DNA from: JASGDC01 sp047606545
GTDB lineage: Bacteria; Actinomycetota; Actinomycetes; Actinomycetales; Micrococcaceae
NCBI GenBank assembly: GCA_047606545.1
Contig: JASGEI010000002.1
Coordinates: 1-64,000, forward strand
Direction: 5' to 3'
Length of the DNA stretch: 64,000 nt
The notes under the pieces were generated by a model that worked only from the letters and a program-made list of their open reading frames with translations, made no database searches and had not been told where the DNA came from. Shown one piece after another: positions 1 through 8,793 of the stretch (position 1 is the stretch's first letter; every line of letters begins with the position of its first letter). The position numbers and the translations under genes are program-made.

Positions 1-19
1 GCACACACCAAGCAGAATA

Positions 20-1852
20 TTGATTAAAACCCATAAGCTAACTTTAGAAGCTAACAAACAGGCCTACATCACAGAAAAAATAACCCCTACAAAGAAAAAT
101 AACAACACATTATGGCCTATAACTCGAAATATGGATAATCAAGTACTGCACGATGTAATAAAGCGGCTAGGTCCAAGCGATGTAATACTTGATGTGCGAA
201 ATATAAAGCGAATTAAAGACACTTTCCCTGTGCCCAATGAGTATGAGATTCTATGGGCTGATATGCATTTTGGTAGACATAACAGCGGATTTTTGATAAC
301 CGATAAAGCGTTGTTAATTAAAGCTGATAAAGATACTTTAGCTAACCATAATAAATACCAAGTTCGCAAAACAAAGAAAAAAGCTATTTATCAGCTACTC
401 AAGTGGGAATACTTTAATGCTACAGATTTCAAAGTTCAAGTTATTGGTACAGATACAGAACTTTACTACAACGATACAAAAGTTTTAGTTACGAATTCGA
501 AAAATGTAGCTAAGTTCTTTGATTGTTATGAAGATGAGATAGCCAAAATTACTAGAGTTAAAAATAATGCAGCTTATGAAAATGGACAGGTTTTAAGTAC
601 TACACTTGCAAAAAAAGATATTGATAAAATTCGGATTCACACAGTTTTTCGCGCCACAGCTCAAAAAACTTTAGCTGCTTGTCTTACAAATGATGGGGTA
701 TTTAAGTTTTGTGAAGACGGTAATCTTGTGGATGTGGAAGTTCCAGCAGATCAATATCTAGAAATAGTCAGGGTATTTAAGAAGCTGATTATTGAAGGAA
801 AAGTTTTAAATATTGTGAATTCCGACGATGCTATTAAGTATATTCGCCAGAGCAAAGTCACTTTTGGACAAGCAAAACTCCTAGCTCAAACAGGAGTTTA
901 CGAATCATTAGTTTATGATAAAGCCAATCAGAGCATCCACTGTAATTTTCCGTTAGGTATCTCATTTTTGTTAAGTTATATCATCGCTCTTGATAAGACT
1001 AAGGACAAGCAGCAAGCAATGGACTTGGCGATTGAAACAGGACTGCAAGTATTTGGTTTAGCGTACTTTAACCACGTGTTACAGGCGCAAGCTACTGCAA
1101 GTGCAATGGGAAGCAAAACAATAGCAACTGCACAATATACTTTTGAATCAGCAAGTTCTTCTGCAGTGCAAAAAGTCGCTGGTGGAATACAAAAGTTGGG
1201 ACGTAGAAGTCATGTAGTGAAGATGGCAGGAGTTAGGCATTTTACTAATGTCTTTAAGAGTAACTTTATCTTCTCAGTAGTTACTTCATTTCTTTTTTCG
1301 ATTTCGGACACATTTAATCTGTTTAATAACAAGATTTCTAAAGCACAATATGCGAAGAATATAACATCGATAATTGGTTCTTCATTAGCTTATGGCGGTG
1401 GTTGTGTGCTTGGTTATATTACCGCTGAAAAGATTAGCTCATTATTTGGAATCAATCTCTCTACTGCTGAACGTGGAATAATTGTTTTTACTATTGGTAC
1501 AGTTTTTGGTTTATATATTGATAAATTTATCAGAACTATAGGTAACAGGGTGTATGAAGACGATACAAATATCCTGACCAGAATGTATAACGCAGTAGTG
1601 CTTAACCTAATTTATGAATACATGTTTACTGAAACTGAGATTGATAAACTGCTTACTTGTTTTAACAAGATTAAAAGTAAAGAATATAATCGAATGTTTC
1701 AAGGCCTGTTGGCAGCTGAAAACCAAGAGGATTTTGTTACAGATTTTGTCAGACCACATTTTGAAGAAATTGCTGAAAATAGAACTAAAGTTTCAGAGCC
1801 AAGTATTGCGATGATTAGTGATCATTTAGCTCAGTTAAGTATGGAAGAGTAA
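20..1852 (+). CDS. Unrecognised membrane-associated protein, open at left edge
   Basis: I do not recognise this family. The reading frame is open to the left edge. The first possible start is a TTG at 20, with no ribosome binding site visible, so the gene may begin outside the window. From that TTG it encodes 610 residues. The first ~290 are polar and soluble in character. Residues ~300-330 are hydrophobic. About residues 410-530 hold a Gly/Ser-rich hydrophobic region, including SSLAYGGGCVLGYITAEK and GIIVFTIGTVFGLYIDK, which could form two or three helices of the glycine-zipper kind. The last ~80 residues are charged and helical. Base composition is very AT-rich. No catalytic motif is visible. 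A 117-base gap separates it from the ABC exporter genes on the same strand, so a shared operon is possible but not shown. Confidence 0.6.
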   Translation: MIKTHKLTLEANKQAYITEKITPTKKNNNTLWPITRNMDNQVLHDVIKRLGPSDVILDVRNIKRIKDTFPVPNEYEILWADMHFGRHNSGFLITDKALLIKADKDTLANHNKYQVRKTKKKAIYQLLKWEYFNATDFKVQVIGTDTELYYNDTKVLVTNSKNVAKFFDCYEDEIAKITRVKNNAAYENGQVLSTTLAKKDIDKIRIHTVFRATAQKTLAACLTNDGVFKFCEDGNLVDVEVPADQYLEIVRVFKKLIIEGKVLNIVNSDDAIKYIRQSKVTFGQAKLLAQTGVYESLVYDKANQSIHCNFPLGISFLLSYIIALDKTKDKQQAMDLAIETGLQVFGLAYFNHVLQAQATASAMGSKTIATAQYTFESASSSAVQKVAGGIQKLGRRSHVVKMAGVRHFTNVFKSNFIFSVVTSFLFSISDTFNLFNNKISKAQYAKNITSIIGSSLAYGGGCVLGYITAEKISSLFGINLSTAERGIIVFTIGTVFGLYIDKFIRTIGNRVYEDDTNILTRMYNAVVLNLIYEYMFTETEIDKLLTCFNKIKSKEYNRMFQGLLAAENQEDFVTDFVRPHFEEIAENRTKVSEPSIAMISDHLAQLSMEE

Positions 1853-1969
1853 AAGTACTTAAGAGTAGGGGATGTTCTTGCACAGTTTCCTCATTCTGTT
1901 TATTAACTAGATTTTGCAATAGTTTATGCTCTTTATTTGCCGTAGACTGCGTAGTAAATACTGAAAGTT

Positions 1970-2713
1970 TTGTTGAAAGAAAAGAAGTGTGAAGTGGTAA
2001 ACTCAGCGATTGAGGTAGCTGACCTAAAAGTCGTTAAAGGTAAGAATACTGTACTTGACGATATCAGCTTTACTCATGCAAAAGGCAAGATTTTGGGGCT
2101 GCTTGGTCCCTCTGGTTGTGGCAAGACTACATTGATGCGCTCACTTTTAGGCTTACAGAAAATTAAAGCGGGCAAGATTAGAATCTTAGGCCTCGATGTT
2201 GATGATACTAAACTTCGAGCTAAGACAAGTTACGTTTCACAAGAAGCAAGTGTTTATGTTGATTTAACAGTAGAAGATAATATTAAATATTTTGCGGAGC
2301 TTTATGGTGCGCCAAAAAGTGAAGTTAAACGGGTATTAAAATATGTTGGACTGGTAGACCAGCGGAAACAATTAGTTGGTTCACTTTCTGGTGGACAACG
2401 AAATCGAGTCTCATTGGCAAGTGCATTAGTTGCAAAACCAGAACTACTTATTATGGATGAGCCGACTGTAGGCTTAGATCCAGTGTTACGAGTTCAGTTA
2501 TGGGAGCTTTTTATTTCGCTAAAGGAACAGGGAGTTACTATGCTAGTTTCAAGCCATGTGATGGATGAAGCAAAACATTGTGATGACTTATTACTGATGC
2601 GCAAAGGGCATTTACTCAAACAGGCTAGCCCAGCTGAAATTTTACAGGAAAATGATAAAGACAATATGGAAGATGCGTTTCTTGCTCTAATTGAGAAGGG
2701 AGAAGCTAAATGA
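1970..2713 (+). CDS. ABC-2 type exporter, ATP-binding subunit
   Basis: This is the ATPase of a DrrA/YhcH-like drug or lipid exporter, acting with the permease that follows. Visible motifs are Walker A GPSGCGKTT (residues ~46-54), the signature LSGGQRNRVSLA (~140), Walker B LLIMDEPTVGLDP (~160) and the H-loop VSSHVMDEA (~193). The length of 247 residues is normal for a single-domain ATPase. The TTG at 1970 is the longest start. The GTG at 1994 is an alternative with a purine-rich stretch (AAAGAAAAGAAG) ahead of it. The stop overlaps the permease start by four bases (ATGA), so the two are almost certainly translationally coupled. The substrate cannot be told from sequence. A second exporter of the same type lies decayed at 7.3-8.6 kb. 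Confidence 0.9.
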   Translation: MLKEKKCEVVNSAIEVADLKVVKGKNTVLDDISFTHAKGKILGLLGPSGCGKTTLMRSLLGLQKIKAGKIRILGLDVDDTKLRAKTSYVSQEASVYVDLTVEDNIKYFAELYGAPKSEVKRVLKYVGLVDQRKQLVGSLSGGQRNRVSLASALVAKPELLIMDEPTVGLDPVLRVQLWELFISLKEQGVTMLVSSHVMDEAKHCDDLLLMRKGHLLKQASPAEILQENDKDNMEDAFLALIEKGEAK

Positions 2714-3459
2714 AACGGACACTAAATACTGCCAAACGTGCTCTCATTCAGCTTAAGCATGATCCTCGCAGTATTGCCTTGATGCTAGTAATGCCATTAG
2801 TATTGCTAACTTTATTGAAGTATATGTTTTCTAATGAGCCAACTTATCCAGGTAAACCAAATACTTTTGATATGTTTGCGTTACCATTCCTTGGTTTCTT
2901 TCCATTATTAATTATGTTTTTGATAACTTCTATCATCATGTTACGAGAGCGAACTGGTGGTACGTTAGAGCGGCTATTTACTACTCCACTAAAGCCAGCG
3001 GAGTTAATTTTTGGCTATGCAATTGCTTTTGGGGCAATGGCAGTAATTCAGGCGATTATTACTACCACTTATACCTATTATGTTTTAGATATTGATATCC
3101 AGGGCTCACAGATACCAGTTATTGGAATTGCAGTGATGAATGCGTTGCTTGGAGTAGCATTAGGTCTGTTCTTTTCAGCTTTTGCTAGGACTGAATTTCA
3201 AGCTATTCAATTTATGCCAGTTGTAATATTGCCACAATTACTCCTGGCAGGAGTAATTGCCCCAATTGACTCAATGGCAAACTGGATGCAAACTTTATCT
3301 AGGATAATGCCATTAAGATATTCTTTGGATGCCTTAAACCAAATTTCGAGTCATGCCAGTATGACACAAGATGCATGGAACGATGTGTTGGGTGTAGCTA
3401 TTGTGATCGTGATTGCTCTAATAGGGGCAGGATTAACGTTGCGACGGAAAACTACTTGA
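2710..3459 (+). CDS. ABC-2 type exporter, permease subunit
   Basis: This is the membrane partner of the preceding ATPase. It has 249 residues and about six hydrophobic segments. A polar cytoplasmic segment with MLRERTGGTLERLFTTPL (residues ~78-95) follows the second helix, which is the hallmark of ABC-2 permeases. The end is RRK-rich and cytoplasmic. Its ATG overlaps the ATPase stop. The pair would move an unidentified hydrophobic compound outward. A TetR regulator lies 0.8 kb downstream on the other strand but is separated by another gene, so a regulatory link is only a guess. Confidence 0.88.
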   Translation: MKRTLNTAKRALIQLKHDPRSIALMLVMPLVLLTLLKYMFSNEPTYPGKPNTFDMFALPFLGFFPLLIMFLITSIIMLRERTGGTLERLFTTPLKPAELIFGYAIAFGAMAVIQAIITTTYTYYVLDIDIQGSQIPVIGIAVMNALLGVALGLFFSAFARTEFQAIQFMPVVILPQLLLAGVIAPIDSMANWMQTLSRIMPLRYSLDALNQISSHASMTQDAWNDVLGVAIVIVIALIGAGLTLRRKTT

Positions 3460-3505
3460 TTCGCTCGATATAAGTAACTAAAACTCTCCGTGAAAGTAGG
3501 GAGAA

Positions 3506-4117
3506 TTATTCTCGATAAACTGTTATCGAGATATTGCCACCGACTGGCACTGAGTCTCCAGGATAGTATGAAGAACCATTAGCAGTTAAGATAATATCAG
3601 TAGAGACTCCTACTGAATCAGTGGCAGTAGGAGTAAATGAATATCCATTTGCTAACGTTAAAGGCAACGTAAGTGCTGTTTCCGGCTCAATACCTTGACT
3701 CCCTTGACTCTCTAGATTGAAATATACTACATACATACGTAAAGGTCTATTAAGTTGCCTTGTTCCTGAAACACCATCAATAATAATTGGCGCATTTACT
3801 CCAATAGTCCCAGACCAAGTAAAAACTCCATGATAAGCCCAAAGGCTATCACTAACCCATTTTTTTGCAGTATCAGTATTGGTAATTACCAAATTAGCAG
3901 TCCCACTTGCTGAGTCTACAGTAACCTGATAATTCAAAATACTTACATCATCAGTTACTTCAACACTGGCAGCAAAAGCAGGTACACTAACAGCCGTGCT
4001 AACCACAGGCACACTCCAAAGTAAACCCTTATTTACTGTGCGACGAGAAATACTCAAAACACCAGCAGAATCTACATTTTCCTGATTACTATCAACTATC
4101 AAACAAACCCACTCCAT
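3506..4117 (-). CDS. Tat-exported protein of unknown function
   Basis: This is a secreted protein whose N-terminus carries a twin-arginine signal. SRRTVNKG (residues ~24-31 of the longest frame) is followed by a hydrophobic stretch LLWSVPVVSTAVSVPAFAA ending in a signal-peptidase-like AFA-A site. This arrangement is common in actinobacterial surface proteins. The ~150-residue mature part is Thr/Ser/Val-rich and beta-like, with no cysteine pair or catalytic motif that I recognise. The ATG at 4117 has no ribosome binding site. A TTG fifteen bases downstream (start at 4102) has GGAG nine bases ahead of it and is a likelier start. It is convergent with the exporter permease. Confidence 0.7.
   Translation of the reverse strand: MEWVCLIVDSNQENVDSAGVLSISRRTVNKGLLWSVPVVSTAVSVPAFAASVEVTDDVSILNYQVTVDSASGTANLVITNTDTAKKWVSDSLWAYHGVFTWSGTIGVNAPIIIDGVSGTRQLNRPLRMYVVYFNLESQGSQGIEPETALTLPLTLANGYSFTPTATDSVGVSTDIILTANGSSYYPGDSVPVGGNISITVYRE
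3511..3530. repeat. Perfect 8-bp inverted repeat at a gene end
   Basis: CTCGATAA and TTATCGAG flank a four-base loop (ACTG). The repeat overlaps the last codons of the Tat-exported protein gene, three bases before its stop on the minus strand. It lacks a strong T-run on either strand, so terminator function is uncertain. Confidence 0.4.
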
Positions 4118-4246
4118 AACATAATACTTAACAAGTTAACATTACTCTTTTTTTTGCAAAAATCAAATGACGGGATTAGCAGATTATCTTTAAAATGGAA
4201 CTTATTCGAAAAGGATAAAGTTATTAGCTAATATCTGAAGTTTTAT

Positions 4247-4840
4247 TTATATGGAAGGGTATACAATTTGCAGTAACCGAGCTGGGATAATCTTTACGAT
4301 TATCTCTGCAATTTCAGCAGGGCTCTCTTGTCTGCCTTTTGATAGCCAGCGTTGCATGATGCCAAAAATCGCATTTGATATGAAAACAGTTAAGTAGTCT
4401 GTTTCTAATTCAGACGCTGTACCAAGATTGTGTTTTGGTAACAGTTTAGTCCTAATCACATTCTTTATAGTGTTTATAATCATATGGTGAACTTCTAGAG
4501 TGCCATTATCACTTAGTAAAGCACCAAGTAAATCACTTTCATCACTATGAACTTTTAAAATACTCTCAATAAAGGACTTAACATCAGTGGTGTCAGTGTT
4601 AGTTGCTTGGATTTTAGCATAGATAACAGCTGCCACATTCTTCATGTAACTTTCTACCAGTTGGTATTTATCATTGAAGTTATGATAGAAAGCTCCACGG
4701 CTTATTTGAGCTTCATTGGCAATGTCAGAAACTGAAATTTTGTCGAAACTATTAGTTTTAAGTAACTTAGTTAAGCTATCAAAAATTTTTTGTTTAGTTT
4801 TCTGAATCCTTAAATCTTCATAGTCGTTAATATGATGCAT
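4247..4840 (-). CDS. TetR/AcrR-family transcriptional regulator
   Basis: This is a 197-residue repressor-like protein. The N-terminal helix-turn-helix spans residues ~35-56 (KISVSDIANEAQISRGAFYHNF), with the GAFYHNF pattern typical of TetR. The C-terminal ~130 residues form the usual helical ligand-binding and dimer domain and do not reveal the ligand. The start lies 17 bases after the stop of the SixA-like phosphatase on the same strand, so it may be read through from upp. No operator could be assigned. Confidence 0.85.
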   Translation of the reverse strand: MHHINDYEDLRIQKTKQKIFDSLTKLLKTNSFDKISVSDIANEAQISRGAFYHNFNDKYQLVESYMKNVAAVIYAKIQATNTDTTDVKSFIESILKVHSDESDLLGALLSDNGTLEVHHMIINTIKNVIRTKLLPKHNLGTASELETDYLTVFISNAIFGIMQRWLSKGRQESPAEIAEIIVKIIPARLLQIVYPSI

Positions 4841-4857
4841 CGGTTTTGTGATAACAG

Positions 4858-5334
4858 CTATTCGCTTGGTTTGTGAAACTCTAAGAACTTAGTATCTGGG
4901 GTATTTACGAACTCGCTCCAGTCACAATAAACTTCAAGCACATTAATACCTAGTGGTGGTACATTAAAGTGTGAATTAGGATCAAAGCGATGGGCAATAG
5001 CACCTATAACTGACATATGTCCCACCACAGCTAAGCAGTTTACAGATTCTTCGGTCATTGCAATCTCTTCAATAATCTTCTTCACTGAAGAATAATAAAG
5101 AGCATCCGAACTAGTTAGTGGCACATCAAAAATCCCTTTTGCGGTTTCTTGAGTGCGAAGAGCTGTTGAAACCAATACTTTATCAGGAACATAGCCTTGT
5201 TCCTTTAACCATTCTTTGGTTTCAGGCAATGACAGGCGTCCATAATGATTAAGTGGACGCTCAAAGTCATCAAAGAAACCGAACTCAGCTTCTGCATGTC
5301 TGATTAAAAGTAGTTTTTTATTCTGCGACACCAT
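4858..5334 (-). CDS. SixA-like histidine phosphatase
   Basis: This is a small histidine phosphatase of the SixA branch. LLLIRHAEAEFG holds the RHA/G motif (Arg12, His13). A second conserved His sits in VVGHMSVIG near residue 125. At 158 residues it is the size of SixA and far shorter than cofactor-dependent phosphoglycerate mutases. SixA removes phosphate from phosphohistidine on signalling proteins, but the target here is unknown. The start overlaps the end of upp by 17 bases, so the two are co-transcribed and probably coupled. Confidence 0.82.
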   Translation of the reverse strand: MVSQNKKLLLIRHAEAEFGFFDDFERPLNHYGRLSLPETKEWLKEQGYVPDKVLVSTALRTQETAKGIFDVPLTSSDALYYSSVKKIIEEIAMTEESVNCLAVVGHMSVIGAIAHRFDPNSHFNVPPLGINVLEVYCDWSEFVNTPDTKFLEFHKPSE

Positions 5335-5959
5335 ATAGACGATCTCCTGCGTCTCCTAGACCAGGTACGATGTAAGACTTGTCATTTAGCTTTTCATCGA
5401 TTGAGCCAAGTACGATAGTCATCTTATCGCCATACTTTTCCAGAGCTTTTTCTAGCTTCTTTAGGCCTTCTGGAGCTGCAAGTAAACAGACGCAAGTAAC
5501 ATCGTCTGCACCACGATCAAAAGCAAACTTAACAGCCTCGATTAGAGTTCCACCAGTTGCCAGCATTGGATCTAGCATGAATACCTGACGCCCAGTTAAA
5601 TCTTGTGGTAGGCGTTCTGCATAAGTAATGGCTTCCAGAGTTTCTTCGTCACGAGCCATACCTAAGAAGCCAACTTCTGCAGTTGGCACTAGTTTTACCA
5701 TGCCTTCAAGCATGCCAAGTCCGGCACGAAGAATTGGTACTACCAAAGGAGTAGGTTTCTGGAAAGCTATACCAGTAGTCTTAGTTACTGGAGTTTCAAT
5801 TTCTTTTTCAACTACTCGTACGTCACGAGTAGCTTCGTAAGCTAGAAGTGTCATTAGCTCTTCGGCGAGCTGACGGAAAATTGGAGATGCAGTCTCCTTG
5901 TCACGCAATACTGTTAATTTATGTGCCACTAGTGGGTGGTCTACTTCAATAATTCTCAT
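5318..5959 (-). CDS. upp: Uracil phosphoribosyltransferase
   Basis: Converts uracil and PRPP to UMP in pyrimidine salvage in the cytosol. The 213-residue length is normal. The PRPP-binding loop DPMLATGGTLIEA starts near Asp130, VPILRAGLGMLEGM lies at ~74-87, and the uracil-binding C-terminus YIVPGLGDAGDRLYG is intact. It is divergent from tadA, as in corynebacteria. A TATACT -10 box ends seven bases before the ATG, which implies a leaderless transcript. The PRPP it uses is made by the prs product encoded at 27.5 kb. Confidence 0.96.
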   Translation of the reverse strand: MRIIEVDHPLVAHKLTVLRDKETASPIFRQLAEELMTLLAYEATRDVRVVEKEIETPVTKTTGIAFQKPTPLVVPILRAGLGMLEGMVKLVPTAEVGFLGMARDEETLEAITYAERLPQDLTGRQVFMLDPMLATGGTLIEAVKFAFDRGADDVTCVCLLAAPEGLKKLEKALEKYGDKMTIVLGSIDEKLNDKSYIVPGLGDAGDRLYGVAE

Positions 5960-5966
5960 GTTTTTC

Positions 5967-5972
5967 AGTATA
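5967..5972 (-). promoter_or_regulatory. -10 box of upp (leaderless)
   Basis: TATACT on the minus strand ends seven bases before the upp ATG, so transcription should start at or within a base or two of the start codon. No ribosome binding site fits in the gap. Confidence 0.6.
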
Positions 5973-5978
5973 CATTGC

Positions 5979-5984
5979 TACTCT
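5979..5984 (+). promoter_or_regulatory. -10 box of tadA (leaderless)
   Basis: TACTCT ends six bases before the tadA ATG. Together with the upp box it sits inside a 31-base space between two divergent start codons, so the -35 region of each promoter must overlap the other gene's start. Confidence 0.5.
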
Positions 5985-5990
5985 TAAATT

Positions 5991-6425
5991 ATGTCTATGG
6001 ATTTAGCTTTGTCGCACGCTTTGAAAGCATACCATGCTGGTGAAGTGCCAGTAGGTGCTGTTATCGTACATGAAAATAAAGTAATTGCTACTGGCAAAAA
6101 CACTAAAGAAACTTTTAAAGACCCTACAGGGCATGCTGAAGTTAATGCAATTAGAACTGCTGCGAAAGAGTTAAATGATTGGCGACTTACACAGTGCACA
6201 CTTTATGTTACTTTAGAGCCTTGCATCATGTGTGCTGGGGCAATTTTGGCTGCACGAATCCCGAAAGTAGTTTTTGGTGCTTGGGATGAAAAAGCTGGAG
6301 CTGCTGGTTCACAATTTGATTTATTGCGTGAACGTCGGCTTAACCATCAAGTTGAAGTGGTTTCAGGAATACAAGAAAAAGAATGTAAAGAGCTATTAGA
6401 TAGGTTCTTTAAAGAATCACGGTAA
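5991..6425 (+). CDS. tadA: tRNA-specific adenosine-34 deaminase
   Basis: Deaminates A34 to inosine in the tRNA-Arg(ACG) wobble position. The zinc deaminase motifs are complete: GHAE with His48 and catalytic Glu50, and PCIMC with Cys78 and Cys81. The 144-residue length and the flanking VPVGAVIV are typical of TadA rather than of free-base cytosine deaminase, although the two families are close. The gene is divergent from upp. It ends 11 bases from the convergent SDR gene. Confidence 0.9.
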   Translation: MSMDLALSHALKAYHAGEVPVGAVIVHENKVIATGKNTKETFKDPTGHAEVNAIRTAAKELNDWRLTQCTLYVTLEPCIMCAGAILAARIPKVVFGAWDEKAGAAGSQFDLLRERRLNHQVEVVSGIQEKECKELLDRFFKESR

Positions 6426-6436
6426 AAATAAAGTCA

Positions 6437-7282
6437 TTACGGCCAAGTGATGCCTAGCATTTCAGCGCTAATATCCCAGTGTTCTTGAATGAGATGTGAA
6501 TCATACGCTTGTTTATTAGTTTTACCGATTTTATTCGGTTTCTTATAATACTGGCCTGAAATCCAATCAGTATTTGGTTTTCCTTCAATAAAATAGCGTA
6601 ACCGTTTACCACCATCTTCAGCTGAGGTAAGAAATTTTTTGAACGCTGAGTGATAAAGCTTACGCAGGTTGCCGTCAGAAGAACTTGCAGCAAAGTTTGT
6701 GGCTACAATTCCTGGGTGGAATGCCACCGTTGATAATCCTTGATTATGGAATTTATCATGTAGACCTTTTGTGAATAGAATATTTGCAAGTTTTGCATCA
6801 CCATAAGCTTTGTTTGGAGTGAAATGCTGCCAGTTATTTAAGTCATTTAAATCAATATTTGCATAAAGGCTATTTGCAAGACTAGAAGTATTTATCACAG
6901 CAGCTTTACTCTCGATTAATTTATCTATGAGCAGATTTGTAAGTAGATACGGTGCTAGATGATCAACTTGGAAATTTGTCTCAAAGCCATCTGTTGTTGC
7001 AGTGGGACCAGAAAACATACCCCCAGCGTTATTTGCTAATACATCAATTCTTTCACAACTCTCATTAAGAGCAATCGCAAGCTCTCGAACTTCATCGAGA
7101 TGTGCAAAATCTGTGAGGTGATACTCAGCTCCTATTTCTTCAGCAACCTTTTTTGTTTTTTCTGGAGAGCGTCCGACAATGATTAGCCTGGTGTTGGTAT
7201 CTGCAAGCTGTTTGCTTGCGGCAGCACCGATTCCGTCACTAGCTCCAGTAATGACTATTGTTTTTGTTATTCCATCATGCAT
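6437..7282 (-). CDS. Short-chain dehydrogenase/reductase
   Basis: This is an NAD(P)-dependent oxidoreductase with a complete classical SDR active site. It has the Rossmann motif TGASDGIG (residues ~12-19), NNAG (84-87), Ser133/134 in NTSSL, and Tyr160 and Lys164 in YGDAK. At 281 residues, with an extended C-terminus, it resembles retinol dehydrogenase/protochlorophyllide reductase-like SDRs. The substrate is unknown. It lies just downstream, on the same strand, of the decayed exporter. Confidence 0.85.
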   Translation of the reverse strand: MHDGITKTIVITGASDGIGAAASKQLADTNTRLIIVGRSPEKTKKVAEEIGAEYHLTDFAHLDEVRELAIALNESCERIDVLANNAGGMFSGPTATTDGFETNFQVDHLAPYLLTNLLIDKLIESKAAVINTSSLANSLYANIDLNDLNNWQHFTPNKAYGDAKLANILFTKGLHDKFHNQGLSTVAFHPGIVATNFAASSSDGNLRKLYHSAFKKFLTSAEDGGKRLRYFIEGKPNTDWISGQYYKKPNKIGKTNKQAYDSHLIQEHWDISAEMLGITWP

Positions 7283-7305
7283 AGTTTTCTCATTCTAAAA
7301 ATATT

Positions 7306-7996
7306 TTAACGAATTAAATTCTTCATTTTGATTACTCTCAATATAATGAATACTGCAAATACGGCTAATAAGTACAGTACAACCATGCTCAATTGTACAG
7401 TATGACCATCAACAGTTAAGTCGTATACTACGACTTCTTTTAAACTGCTTAAGAATTCGCTATTACCACTGCTTATCGCAGCTAGGGGTTTTTCCAATAG
7501 CTGATCTTTTACCAGTAATGTGCTTTGTGCGAAAGGTAGAGAACTTAAGAAATTTTTTGTAGAGTATGAAGGTTCATCCAAAGGAATGTACAAGCCGGAA
7601 AGGAAACCTAAAGCTGTAGTCCAGAATGCGTTTAGTCCGCCGAAAGCTTGATTTGAAGTAACTAAAGACGACAAGAAAGCTGCCATTGCTGAGTACGTTA
7701 AACAAAATAATACGCATCAATAAGACGATAATTCCACCAAAATTCATATTGCTATGCCCATGGCTGGCAATATAAGTTAATCCAGCAATCATTACTAGCA
7801 ATAAAAAAGTAAAAGATACTGCAAATGAAGTTAGCATGTAAGAAGTAACTAATTGCCAGCGTTTAACTGGAGATACCATGAAGTCTTTGAAATGTCCTAA
7901 ACTTCGATCTTCTACATAACGGGCTAGTGGTGAAGCACCAGAAGTCATTGCAGTAATAGTGATTAGGGAGCTTAATAAGAAGCTATTGACGAACCA
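7306..7996 (-). pseudogene. Decayed ABC-2 exporter permease
   Basis: These are remnants of a second ABC-2 permease. One frame (from ~7996, WFVNSFLLSSLITITAM, through ARYVEDRSLGHFKDFMVSP) holds the conserved cytoplasmic segment and two helices. Homology then switches frame near 7680 (SNQAFGGLNAFWTTALGFL) and continues to a normal-looking end at 7306. About 100 N-terminal residues are missing. The first readable residue is joined directly to the C-terminal remnant of the ATPase, which suggests a deletion across the gene boundary. It cannot make a working permease. Confidence 0.8.
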
Positions 7997-8617
7997 GTTA
8001 AGTTAAGGAAGACATCATCCATATTGCCGTGGCGAAGTTGTCTTGAATATTATCTGCATTAGCATTTAAGAAATCTAATGCAGATTTAGAGTCAGTGACA
8101 ATGATTGTCTGCATTTCGTCGCTTTCTTATTCCGCAAACTTAACTTTGGTAACTGCTTGACTTAGTTTTGCGGATTAGTAGCTTTAATCTTTAACCGAGT
8201 TTTAGAGTGTTTAGCACGGAGTTCACTAGGAGTATCTTCGGCTACAGTTTTACCGTCGTTGATTATTAAGACTCGATTAGTATTTTCAGTCTCTTCCATA
8301 TAATGAGTGCTGAATAGTACGGTTAACCCAGTTTTACGTAGCTCATCTATAGTACTCCAAAGCTGCTTACGACTTTTTGGAATACGACCCCAATTCTATT
8401 ACGAATCTTTTCATTATCTTTACCAACCTTAAGTCATCTAAAGTAATGCTGCCACTATCAAATCCTAAAGTGGTAGTGATGCAAGAAATTGTAGTACTCT
8501 TACCTGCACCATTTACGCCGAGAAAAGCGAATATTTCCCCTTTATTAACTTCAAAGTTGAGTTTGGCTACAGCCAAATGTTTCCCGTAGCTTTTTGTAAA
8601 TCTTTTACTGAGAGCAT
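7972..8617 (-). pseudogene. Decayed ABC exporter ATPase
   Basis: This is a broken DrrA-like ATPase read from 8617 down. A frameshift occurs within the first ~10 codons, where the A-run after LQK appears one base short. Next comes intact Walker A (FLGVNGAGKSTT, ~8540). The signature and Walker B are then absent, and the sequence jumps to the region after them (SRKQLWSTIDELRKTGLTV, FSTHYMEETEN, to ~8165). Further frameshifts and an in-frame TAA follow near 8130. The C-terminal motif HGNMDDVFLNLTG is still recognisable at ~8000-8035. At least four lesions are visible, so this is old decay and not a sequencing slip. Confidence 0.82.
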
Positions 8618-8640
8618 TATTTAATGCTACACTCTCTGTC

Positions 8641-8650
8641 GGGGGGGGGG
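8641..8650. repeat. Ten-base G homopolymer
   Basis: A run of ten G (ten C on the strand of the decayed ATPase) lies 24-33 bases upstream of that pseudogene's ATG. It would fall in the promoter or 5' leader, the position of classic slip-strand phase-variable tracts. It is out of character for this AT-rich sequence. Confidence 0.8.
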
Positions 8651-8793
8651 CATTTTGGCTTTGTCAGCTTACTTTAGCTCCGTATAGTTTTGGTACCATT
8701 GATTTTCCTGGCTGTCGTAGCCAATGAAAACTTGTTCCTGGCGCAGACAAAATTAAAATAGGGCAAAACTTCTTAATTTTTAGCGCAGTTAAG

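Noticed and set aside
3485..3504. Five-base hairpin after the intact exporter permease as its terminator
   Set aside because: The stem (TCTCC with GGAGA) is too short and no clean T-run follows.
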